A stretch of DNA of 64,000 nt, taken from Prorocentrum cordatum. Its lineage: Eukaryota; Sar; Dinophyceae; Prorocentrales; Prorocentraceae. Made by a program: the position numbers and the translations under genes. Shown piece by piece: positions 54,224 through 63,214 of the stretch (position 1 is its first letter; each line of letters opens with the position of its first letter). The stretch lies in the NCBI GenBank assembly GCA_963575745.1, contig CAUYUJ010005592.1:16001-80000 (forward strand), given 5' to 3'. Under the pieces are notes generated by a model. That model saw nothing but the letters and a program-made list of their open reading frames with translations, had not been told where the DNA came from and searched no databases.

Positions 54224-54735
54224 GAGCCACCATACGCCACTCGTACCACACAATACTCAACATGTCCTTCAACAACACGAACGAGCTCTGGGCACGCGGT
54301 ACCATCACTCAAACCAGTAACATGCGAAGCAGCAAACAAGCCCTGATCGCAGACATCATCACCGAGTACTGCTCCCACTACCACGACATCCAGGAGAAGC
54401 TCGACACCCTCGCCACGATGGTAGAGGAACCTCAGGTCAACTACAACAAAGTCGTCGACATCCAAGAAAAAATCACTTCGGCCAACGACTCCACCTCAAA
54501 GTTCCGCGATAAGCTCGACGACTACGTCAACCAACTGCGCCCCTAACCAGTGGCGATCGCCGTCCTCGCCAGCACCAACCCAGGCCTGGACGGCCGAACG
54601 CGGTGCCCACGCGCCCGACGCCGTCACAACACCACCACCCACTCCGACCCCTCCGACTTCTCCGCCTTCCCCTTCGATTTCGACCTCTTCGACTTATACG
54701 CCGACGTCCTCTCAGACTCTTACGACTCCATATAA
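54130..54735 (+). pseudogene. C-terminal part of the SL-tagged unit
   Basis: After a frame change at about 54,130-54,220: ATIRHSYHTILNMSFNNTNE, SSKQALIADIITEYCSHYHD, IQEKLDTLATMVEEPQVNYN and VVDIQEKITSANDSTSKFRD, a short coiled coil ending at TAA 54,544-54,546. The same frame resumes with an acidic Phe-rich tail (DFSAFPFDFDLFDLYADVLS) to TAA at 54,733-54,735. Either stop could be the original end. Confidence 0.5.
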
Positions 54736-55667
54736 TCCCCACGCATCTTCTCCGCTTCCTACTGCAGACAGGGTCGCCCGCCTTCGCAGACTACCAGCAC
54801 GACCTACTCCGAGCGAACCAGGACACTCCCGCCTGGACGCCACAAGACTGAGGCCATGCCTCATGGCCAGACTGTTCTTACAGCGGCCGGCCGTGCGCTT
54901 CCTACATCTCACAACGTGTGTAAATATGATCACGCCTCCCTCACCAAGCGGCAGAGCACGGACGAAGGGCGGCAATACCTCCACGAGGAAGGCACATGGT
55001 ATGGCGCCTACTCCAATTGTACCGCCTACATCAACTTAAACTCCACGTATCTACCTCAACCTTCTCCACATTCCTTGTCCTCGTGCCTCGCCCCGCTAAC
55101 CTTCACCTCCCCTTTCTTGTGGAGTCGGGACAGATGGGGTAGTTCAATGGGCGGGAAGGGGAGCACCCAGCCGACGGCGGCATGGCGTTGGCCGTGCTGC
55201 CGTGGCTCGAAACCTGCAAACAGATGGCATGTATTCCATTACCCACCCTTACCTCATCACACGCCATTCGACTCCCCCGACGACAGTTGCAGCTTGCTGC
55301 CTTCGTCGGGGGAAGTCGAAGGCAAACCAGATCCGCGCAAGGTGGAACCCCCCCAAGACAGCAGACATCACCTTGGACTGGGTACTTCCTCCTCGGAGGC
55401 GGAGGGTACCAGCCAGGACGGCGTCTGCTTGCTGGGGGGGGGGGTCCAAATTGCAGGATCTGAAGCCCTTGCCTTCGGCCGTGCCGCACCGCGGCACCCT
55501 CGGAAGGGCCCCGCAAATGTTCTCCAATGTTTGCAAGGCCACCAGGGCACTGACCAAGCAACCCCTCCTCCTCCTACCCCCGCTGCTAGATGTTTGAAGG
55601 AGAACTGCCACCCTGGAATCAGCAATTCCCACTGCCACCAGGGCTAGAATACAGCCCTCCTTCCTAC
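54736..55667. other. Possible 3' UTR and unique DNA, no gene seen
   Basis: 54,736-54,950 keeps some of the A/C-rich composition and may be the 3' UTR of the SL-tagged unit. An inexact CCCCCGACGACAGTTGCAGC/CCTTCGTCGGGGGAA inverted pair lies at 55,274-55,318. ORFs across 54,856-55,647 are without family resemblance. Confidence 0.45.
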
Positions 55668-55950
55668 CTCCGTGAAGCCTCTCGCGCTGTTGAAGCCTCC
55701 GGTGCCCCACCCACACTGACAGGGCCACGGGGCCAGCAGCTGCTTCCGCTGGTCTTGGAGCAGGGCCACCAGGGCCACAGTGCAGACAAGCACCTCCCTC
55801 ATCTGCATACAGCCTCCCTACCTCCCTCCGTGCAGCCTCTTGCGCTGTTTAGCCTCCAGTGCCCCACCCACACTTGAGTAGGGCCACCAGGGCCAGCAGC
55901 TGCTACCACTGGTCTTGGAGCAGGGTCACTTGGGCCACAGTGCAGACCAC
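55668..55950. repeat. About 140-bp tandem duplication
   Basis: CCTACCTCC ... GTGCCCCACCCACACT, AGCAGCTGCT, CTGGTCTTGGAGCAGGG and GGGCCACAGTGCAGAC occur in order twice (from about 55,670 and 55,808); GGGCCACCAGGGCC continues as a cryptic repeat to about 56,030. Confidence 0.8.
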
Positions 55951-56749
55951 CCTCACCAGGGCCAACAGGGCCAACTCTGTGTAACCCAGCGCATCTGCAG
56001 AGCCAACCGGCTACAGGGCCATCAGGGCCACCAACACCTTTCATGCGTAACAATGCTAATCTGCAGCAGTCTGAATGCAGCCACAGCCAGCCGGGCACAG
56101 GAGGGCTGGAGGACCTCCCAGCTGGGCAACAATTCGACTAAGCTGATGCTGCAACAACAGCCATCAGAGCTGTGCAGCACGAACAGCCTCGAATCACAGG
56201 GGGCTGATGCAGCTAGGCTGGAGGCCCACCCCTCTGCCACACGGGTTGGAGGCCCACCCCCATACAACCTTCGGCTACCTCAGTGCCCCCCCCACCTCAC
56301 ATCCTCTTACCACGTGGGCGCCCCAAGAGGGTTGACCCAGGGCACCCCCAGGGCACCGACCCCAAGATGTCGGGGGACTCAAATGGGGGGTACCCAAGAC
56401 AGGGCCCTCAGGGGTCCATCAACGCCTGCCAGCTGTGCTTTGCCGTCAACCTCTACCTCTACTTCCTTCCTCCACTGGATGTTGTGATGATTGATGTGTT
56501 GTCCTCTCTTTCTATTTCTCTCTCTCTCTCTCTCTTCCCCACCAACTGGAGTCGAGCCCCACAATTTTGTATTACCTCTTCCTTTTTTCTCACCTTTTCC
56601 CTAATGAGCCCCCCCTCCCACCCAGGTCCTTGCCGGGTGGGAGGGGCAGGAAAGGTGTGCACGGCCACAGACATCGTCTCTTTCAGCCGTTAGGAGAAGC
56701 AGGTGGGGGAGGAGGGGGAGGAGGAGGTGGAGGAGGAGAGGCCCGAGGC
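55951..56749. other. No gene seen
   Basis: Unique DNA with (CT)n at 56,513-56,536 and a GGA-rich run at 56,700-56,740. Confidence 0.5.
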
Positions 56750-57010
56750 TGACCCTGGCTCCAACATGGCTCCAGGTGGCCTCGGAGCCTCCCAAGGATG
56801 CCCTGGGAGGTCGATATCACTCAAGCTCCGCGGCGGTCCAAAGCTCCAAAAGCGTCCCGAGGGGGTCCCAACACACGAACTTTCGAGCTCCCCTGGGGGG
56901 GGGGTCTCATCAAAGCTACATGCTCCCTTCTGAGACCGATGGCCCCCAAGATGGCCCCCAAGAGCGCCTCTCCAAACTGCCCCACTCAATGCTCCCCCAA
57001 GATGGCACTA
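56750..57010. repeat. Cryptic CCAAGATGGC repeat
   Basis: CTCCAACATGGCTCC, CCCCCAAGATGGCCC and CCCCCAAGATGGC blocks at irregular spacing; same family as 44.3 kb. Confidence 0.6.
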
Positions 57011-57102
57011 ATCAAGAAATACATCTGGGGTCTGCTCAGGCTGATCCCGAGCTTCGGTTTGACGGCTGCCCTCCCTCTTCGTGTCAGTGTATGTTTGCGC
57101 GT

Positions 57103-57175
57103 TTCCCTGATCAAGGCAACTCGCCAAGGGATCGTTTCTTGATGGGCTGGTGGGGATACCCAGGGCGTGAAGAGT
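57103..57175 (+). repeat. Dispersed repeat R4, copy 2
   Basis: Matches 45,048-45,122 (TTCCCTGATCAAGGCAA, GATCGTTTCTTGATGGGCTG). Confidence 0.8.
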
Positions 57176-57457
57176 TCATGAAGGGCGGCGACAATGTGTT
57201 TATAGTGGAGCGCCCTTCGCACGGACGCCATCAAACAGGCCGTGCTCCAGCAGCTCCGGTGAGGGAACATTCGAGCACTCTCTCGGAGGAGAGGAACGGG
57301 ACATGGTGTCGTCAGGACGCCCCGAACGACAACGATCTGCTGACCAGAATGCTAGACTCTGCATTTGTACAAAGAAGCTGTCGGACACACCTGGTAGGCA
57401 ACCGACCCAGGCGAAGACCCAGCTCGGCTACAAACGGGCGTCGGGATAACGGACGAG

Positions 57458-57634
57458 TCGAGTAGGGGATCGACTACAGAATTGACTTGCCCCATACTTG
57501 ACTTTCCCGTCGATGATGTCAACATACGCAGAGGAAGGACCCGTAGATCGACGGAGCATTCGACGCATTTCTCGTAGGCTCGACGGCCAAATAATTCTGT
57601 GATGCATCAATTATGTAGTCGATCCCCTACTCGA
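57458..57634. mobile_element. 177-bp foldback element with 28-bp TIRs
   Basis: Left arm 57,458-57,485 (TCGAGTAGGGGATCGACTAC...) and right arm 57,607-57,634 are reverse complements with one mismatch in 28. The interior is non-coding. No target-site duplication recognised with certainty. Very low arm divergence suggests recent origin or maintained pairing. Confidence 0.85.
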
Positions 57635-58474
57635 AAGAGAGGCGCGAGAAGCGAGCTCCCTAACCAGAGAGCCCTCCCTCAGGGGGAAGCTTCGGGGCGG
57701 ACCGGCTCCTGGGGGACATCGACGACCTGGCATCGACTCCACATCGCCCATGGATCAGCGATAGGCCCCCGAGCGCAGGTCCGCGCGCTCCTGGGCTGGG
57801 ACGGCTACAGCCAGACCAGGGACACAGTAACCTCCTGCAAGAACGTGAGACCGTCCACCGGCCACAGCATCCCAAGCCATCAGATCACTCGAGGGCACCC
57901 TCCAACAGGATGCACCAGGACACGCGGCGAGCACGAAGAACACTGGGGCACCCTCCCCGAACCGACCTCGCTCTTAGGCTTCGGTCCGGCTGCATCGGGC
58001 CCTCATCGGCGAGGAGTGGGCGCGACTGGGGTTCCGTGCGCTCCCTCCCGAGGGCATCCCCCCCCTCGGTGCTCTGTCTCGTCTGGTCTTCGGCCCACAG
58101 CTCGGGTCTCCACAGCGGCCATCTGGGACGAGCGCGGCCCGTGGAGCGCCCTCGGCGAGGCGGAGCGCTGTTGGAAGGCACCCCGAGGCTGGAGGGCCGC
58201 CGAGAGCCGACGAAGACTCGCAAACACCTCGAGCCTCAGACCTCCTGTGACGCGCCTTGGGCCAGTCATGTGGCTCCCATCGTACTCGCGGCCCACATCC
58301 CAGAGACCTTTCCTGACACGAACGGCCCATGCTCTTCCCGAACGTTTACAGGGGGGTACGAGGCGGAGCTCACGACCCACGCAAGTCCACGCGTTGCGCT
58401 GCACCGGCGCACATCCCAGAAATCCGCCACCGTGCCTCTGGGCACGGGGTGGGCGTGCCTACTCGAGTAGCCGA
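57635..58474. other. GC-rich stretch with overlapping open frames, no firm gene
   Basis: All three + frames and one - frame are largely open (the longest has 294 codons). One + frame has plausible text (IGEEWARLGFRALPPEGIPP) but no family is recognised, and no frame is clearly better than the others. Confidence 0.4.
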
Positions 58475-58615
58475 ACCCTCTAGCCTGAGCCTCGACCCTC
58501 ACTCCTAAACAACTGATCCTCTAGCCTGAGCCTCGACCCTCACTCCTAAACAATCTGGCAGGGGAATCCTCTGGACTGAGCCCCGGTCCCCACTCCTGGG
58601 CAGTCTGGCAGGGGA
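58475..58615. repeat. 41-50-bp tandem repeat, three units
   Basis: CCTCTAGCCTGAGCCTCGAC with CCTCACTCCTAAACAA at 58,475 and 58,516; a diverged third unit at 58,566. Confidence 0.9.
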
Positions 58616-58734
58616 GGCCTGGAACCAGGGCTCCGAAACCCGGCGGGCTCGGCGCGTGCCCCCCCGGGGCCGCGGCGCGTGCCCTCCGGGCATCGAGCAG
58701 TGTTCCCGCATGAGGTTTTCAGGTCGGGCCGGGA

Positions 58735-59340
58735 GGGCCCCCAAGACGGTCCAAGGAGGGCCCCGCGTCGCCGAACGATCGCCCCAAGGCGCGCAGGATG
58801 GCCCCCAGACGGCCCAAGAGGCCGACAAGACGCCCCAAGAGGCCTCCGGGAGGCCCCCCAAGAGGGCCCCAGGAGGCCCAAAGCAGTTCAGGTTTTTGAA
58901 AGATATCAGCGTTTTCGCCGTGTCGGCTTCTCGGCTCCCAGACGGCCCTGGACGCCCCCAAGACCGCCCCAAGACGGCCCTGGAGGCCTCTCAGAGGGTC
59001 CCAAAACGGCCCAAGAGGGCCCCAAGACGGCCCAAGAGGCGCCCAAGGCGGCCAAGGGGGCCCAAAGACGGCCCCAAAAGGAGCCCAAGAGAGGGAGCAC
59101 GAAATGAAAATCCGAGCCTTCCACCCGAAGAGGCGCCCAGGAGACCCCAAGAGGCCCCCAAGATGCCCCGAAGAGGCCCCAAGAGGCCCCCAAGAGGCCC
59201 CAAGAGGCCCCCAAGAGGCCCCAAGAGACCCCCAAGATGCCCAAAAGAGGCCCCCAAGATGCCCAAAAGAGGCCCCCGAGATGCCCAAAACGGCCCCCAA
59301 GAAGCGTTCATACCGCCTGCAAGAGGCGCCCGAGAGGCCT
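58735..59340. repeat. Cryptic CCCCAAGAGGCCC repeat
   Basis: 15-16-bp register of CCCCAAGAGGCCC(C), strongest at 59,140-59,290. The minus strand reads WGLLGASWGPLGASWG-like text; this ORF is repeat-derived. Confidence 0.85.
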
Positions 59341-59820
59341 CGCACGAGATCCCAACGAACATCCAGTTGGCTTCGCACCCACAACCCAGGCACGGTGGCG
59401 GGATGGGCCGAAGGCTATTACATAATTTCGAATATCGCCTCCCAGGGCCCGACACGTGAAAGCCCTCCAGTTTCGGTGCTGTCTTGGTGCTGGAAATTCT
59501 TTCTGGTGACCGAGGCTAAAATACATTGGCAAGCCTTGGGAAGGATCTCCTCGCAGGCCCTGAGCTCGGCCTCGCAGGTGCCCTTGGGAGCCGACGAGAA
59601 CATCCCAAACCCATCGAACCTCAAAAACCTCCAGTGATTGGCGGCGCGCGCACGGGGGTAGGGGGAAGGGGGACGGCTTTCTTAGAAGGAGTCTGCTTCT
59701 TAGAAAGCGCCGGCCTTAGATCTACCGAGGGGCCATCGCGGGCGCGGCCCGGCGGGCCGGCGCGGCCCCAGCACCAGCGGGCCAAAGTGGCCTGGGTCAC
59801 GGCTTTTTGGGGCCCCGAAG
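59341..59820. other. Unique DNA with a duplicated Cys-rich coding-like block
   Basis: 59,528-59,588 (GATCTCCTCGCAGGCCCTGA, CTCGGCCTCGCAGGTGCCCT) recurs at 60,090-60,150. On the minus strand both read KGTCEAELRACEEI(L/F)PKAC, a short Cys-rich helical peptide, so an exon-like piece has been duplicated 560 bp apart. Confidence 0.5.
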
Positions 59821-59920
59821 CGGGGAGGAGGAGGAGGAGGAGGAGGAGGAGGAGGAGGAGGAGGAGGAGGAGGAGTAGGAGGAGGAGGAGGAGGAGGAGG
59901 AGGAGGAGGAGGAGACCTCC
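59821..59920. repeat. (GGA)n tract
   Basis: 100 bp of (GGA)n with one GTA interruption, between the two copies of the Cys-rich block. Confidence 0.95.
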
Positions 59921-60326
59921 TCGACCCTCAAACCTCCCGTGATCGGGGAGCCCACAAGAGACGTACGCTCCCAACGCGGCTCCCGAATCCGCGGAACCAA
60001 CCTCGTGCCACGAACGCTCGCGCCACGCAGGCCCCCGAAGCCGACGGGGATTTCCTGCACGCGCACGCCCTCCTCGTGCTCCCGAGGGACACGCCTTGGG
60101 GAAGATCTCCTCGCAGGCTCTGAGCTCGGCCTCGCAGGTGCCCTTGAGCGCAGCGCACTCCGCCTTGTCGAGCCGCTGCACGGCGGGGCCGTGCACCGCC
60201 TCTCTCGCTCCGTGGCGGTGCGTGGGAGGGGCGGGCGCGGTCGGCCGCGGGCGCCAAGGCGTCTGCCCCTGCCCTCGGCGGCTCGAAGATGGGGGTCCCG
60301 AGGGGTGGGGTCCCAAGGACCCTTCC
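59921..60326. other. Second copy of the Cys-rich block, no complete gene
   Basis: Carries the second KGTCEAELRACEEIFPKAC copy (minus, 60,150-60,090), preceded in frame by VQRLDKAECAAL. A 396-codon minus-strand frame spans it but also reads through two microsatellites, so it is not accepted as a gene. Confidence 0.4.
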
Positions 60327-60415
60327 CTCCTCCTCCTCCTCCTCCTCCTCCTCCTCCTCCTCCTCCTTTTCGGCCTCCTCCTCCTCCTCCTCCTTCTCCT
60401 CCTCCTTGGCTCCCT
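60327..60415. repeat. (TCC)n tract
   Basis: Polypyrimidine microsatellite with TTT and TTC interruptions. Confidence 0.9.
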
Positions 60416-60675
60416 TCCTATTCTCAGCTCCCCATCCCTCAGGGCCTCATCTTTGAACCGCCGATGCTCTCGGCGGCCCTCTCTCGCCCTGGATGTCGTT
60501 GAGTTGGGGGGCGATCCATGGGGAGGGGAGAGAGGTGCACTTCTCGGGCCCCCAAGGCCCCCTTTTGGCCGCCTTTTCTGCAGCCATCGCTGCCCCCCCC
60601 ATGTATCGCCCCCCCCCCCCTTCACGCGAGGCCCAATCACCGGCCCTCCCATCCCTGCCGGCAGGGGCTCCGTAC

Positions 60676-60875
60676 GGCAGGTTCGCGTCGTGCCAGCTTC
60701 GGCGTTGGCTCCTGACACCGCAGGGATCGTTCGGCCTTGACCCAATCGACCGTTTCCGGAAACGCCAGATCGTTCAAAGGCGGCCGAGCCTGGGTCGCCG
60801 GCGGCTTTCAACGTTGAACGCTGGCGGGGGGTCGCCGCCAGTCGACACGACGCGAACCGCGAACCTACCCTGCCC
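60676..60875 (+). repeat. Dispersed repeat R3, copy 2
   Basis: Collinear with 37,563-37,756. Confidence 0.7.
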
Positions 60876-61050
60876 AGGAGGCTTCAGACGAGGAGCAAAA
60901 CACCGCACGGACATCAGTCCTCGGAGGCCCGCGCGGACCCCCGAACATTGAACCCCAGAGGACTCCTTGTCGGACGAGGGTGGCGGCGATGTCCACGACC
61001 CCATCCACGATTGGAGTTCCACTGGCTTCCAGGCCTTCCTCGATAAAGGT

Positions 61051-61554
61051 TAGGTCGGGCCGGTCCCCCTACAGAGGGATTTTGGACGGACAATGTTTTA
61101 AGATAGTTAAAAAATACTCAAAAAAATCGCCGGCCCAACGGGCCAGAGGCGTGCTAAGATCCCTGGTAACTGGTTAACAATGTTTCTAGTTCGCGCGCGC
61201 GGAGCGGCCCCTGGGGGCCCCCGGACGAAAAGTACCCCGGCAAGGTCCCGGGAGAAGCCCCCAGAGCACTCCAGGAGAGGGCAATTTTTCGACACCCTCA
61301 CGAGGAGCATGGCCTCCGTGGGGGGAGCCGCAAAAGCCCCCCAAGAGGCCCTGGGGGCCCCCAAGACGCCGCCAAGGAGCCCCAAGAGACTCCCAAGAGG
61401 TCCCCAAGAGGCCCCCAAGAGGCCCTAAAGAGGGCCCCAGGGCCGGCGGACTGAGCGAAGCGATTAAGAACGAAGATGGTCAAAAAATTGTCCCCGTACC
61501 ATTTATTTTGACTATTTGGGAAGACTCTCCCTGTAGAGGGACAGGCCCGACTTA
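61051..61554. mobile_element. TAGGTCGGGC-type MITE with internal insertion
   Basis: Left end TAGGTCGGGCCGGTCCCCCT then ACAGAGGG; right end CCCTGTAGAGGGACAGGCCC then GACTTA; TA at both edges. At 504 bp it is about 350 bp longer than the 158-bp copy at 26,475; the extra sequence (about 61,125-61,460) includes a CCAAGAGGCCC-type repeat, so something was inserted or captured. Confidence 0.8.
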
Positions 61555-62555
61555 CGACAAAGGGTCTCTTCTCCAAGGCCCTCACCGTGCCGACTCCTCT
61601 CGGGGAGCGCACCTCGGGGTGCCGCCCGAGCAAGACCGCCGGACACGGCGCCCGAGGCGCGCACCGCACCGCCCGTGCATCGGCGACGTCGGGATCGTCT
61701 GGTGCGCGCCGCATCGCGAACGCATCGGCTGCCCTCCGACCCTGGGAAGAGTCAAAGGATGCCGACACGGTGATGGCACTGGATGGGGGGACCTTCGAGA
61801 AGGAATCCAGGGCCTGGAAGCCAGCGGAGAGCCAATCGTGGACTGGCCACGGATATCGCCGCCGCCCTCTTCAGATAAGGAACACTCCAGGATCTGAAGC
61901 CTCCCGGGCACGTCCCTTAACGAACGCCCCCACCGTACTAGAGGAAAAAAGGACAGCATAAGCAGAACTTCCGGAGCCGCGCGGACGTCTTGGATCGGCA
62001 CTGGGCCCACCGCCGCCCCCTAGCGCGCTCCGCACGCCAGACATGGGGGGGTCAGCGCAGATCCAAGAAATCGGCGCGGAGCTCCGAAAATCTACGTGTG
62101 TGCCGTTATCTGTTCTTCGAGGCATCGCTACTCCCCAGATCTATCCAGGGATGCGTTCTGAACAGAATCTCGAGGCGAACCCAGCGGTGGCGACGAGGGC
62201 CTCCCAGGAGGCCCAAAAATTCGGAACCAAGGCAAGAGCAGCGGTGTTGGTACGCGGAGGGGGGGAGGGGGCAGTATGGGTTAGGCAGCAACTCCTGGGA
62301 GGTCGTCGCACGAAAGGAGAAGGTCTACTTAGCCCGATGTAAGGCGCCACTACATCGGATTAGCCAAAATTGCAGCCAGGGTTAAGCAGGACTCAGCCGG
62401 ACCAAGTGGGATTCAGCTGGGTTCGTCGAGATTAAACTTGACTGCGTCGTTTTTGGGCCACGGATTATCAGCCCTGATGTTGAATTAAACATCCTAGGAG
62501 CTGTTTCCTAAGAGGGGGGGCGGTTGGGAAGCAGGGGGGAAGGAGATGCTGGAGA
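61555..62555. other. No gene seen
   Basis: GC-rich unique DNA; GGTGGCGACGAGGGCCTCCC (62,187) matches 42,842. 62,360-62,480 is lower in GC with AGATTAAAC-like text. Confidence 0.5.
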
Positions 62556-62709
62556 CAGGTGCGCGTATCCACCCTGGGAAGATGGTTTTAGATGTTGGTG
62601 CTGATGGTAATTTTTTGGGTCACCTAAGAAACCCGACTATTACCACCATCACCGAGATCGGGATCACCTTTCCTCGGAGGAGGCAAACACCGATGTTGGT
62701 GTTGGTGCC
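62556..62709. mobile_element. Foldback (MITE-like) element, copy 2
   Basis: Related to 3,937-4,099: AGATGTTGGTGCTGATGGT, ATTACCACCATCACCGAGAT and a right arm GGAGGCAAACACC...TTGGTGTTGGTGCC. Its left arm is decayed. Confidence 0.55.
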
Positions 62710-63214
62710 AAACTTTTGGTTTGCAGAGATGACAGATAAGCAGAATGCAGGAACAGACGAGAGGGAAAAATGAGACCACTCCCTTCCACTGCTCGCCGCA
62801 GCGCCCGCCCACCCCGCTGCTCAGGCGCGGCCGAGTCGTTCGAGGTGAGGCTCACTTGGTAAGGGGTCCTCTGTGGGACGGTCGCCAAGGGCGAGCAGGT
62901 GGCACGTAGGCCACGATAGCATTGGCGTCCGTTCTGACCGCTTCTTGCCATGGCACCGCCCGTCTGCTGTTCGGGCGTGGCGCAACTCGATCATTTGGAT
63001 GGGACTCGCTGGGCGAGGGATACGGGGTCTCGCGGCCGAGGAAAGGCCATCCCTGGCGAAATCATCGTGGGCCCAAATCGAAGTCTTCATCGTTATCAGG
63101 AGTACACAATTGCCTGGCCTCCTCCTCCGTATCTTACAATTGCCTGTGCTCCAGCGCCAGTTGCCTTTGCGCGCATGAGGGGCCCAGACTTTTCTGAACG
63201 CACGTGCAGGCTGA
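62710..63214. other. No gene seen
   Basis: Unique DNA leading into the terminal satellite. Confidence 0.5.

Larger units (their letters stand above)
47011..54735 (+). mobile_element. SL-tagged retroposed unit encoding coiled-coil/RNase H/WW polyprotein
   Basis: Everything from the spliced-leader array to about 54,735 shares one A/C-rich composition and one coding direction, unlike the flanks. The unit appears to be a processed cDNA copy: SL at the 5' end, then a 7.6-kb coding body. The 3' end is not sharply defined; coding character ends at the TAA at 54,733-54,735 and no poly(A) tract or target-site duplication is visible. It has no reverse transcriptase that I can recognise, so it was probably copied by a LINE machinery such as that at 39.9-42.5 kb. 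Repeated SL addition shows that its ancestors were expressed several times. Confidence 0.65.

Noticed and set aside
47575-54546. Alternative genetic code (TAA/TAG as Gln) to explain internal stops
   Set aside because: TGA stops are equally frequent and frameshifts are present, so decay is simpler. That each stop is one C-to-T step from Gln or Arg codons is true of all stop codons and proves nothing.
57599-58483. 294-codon + strand ORF as a gene
   Set aside because: The other two + frames and a - frame are also open and look no less protein-like; no recognisable domain.
58719-59455. Minus-strand ORFs with LGASWG repeats as a repeat protein
   Set aside because: The underlying DNA is the cryptic CCAAGAGGCCC repeat found non-coding elsewhere in the window.
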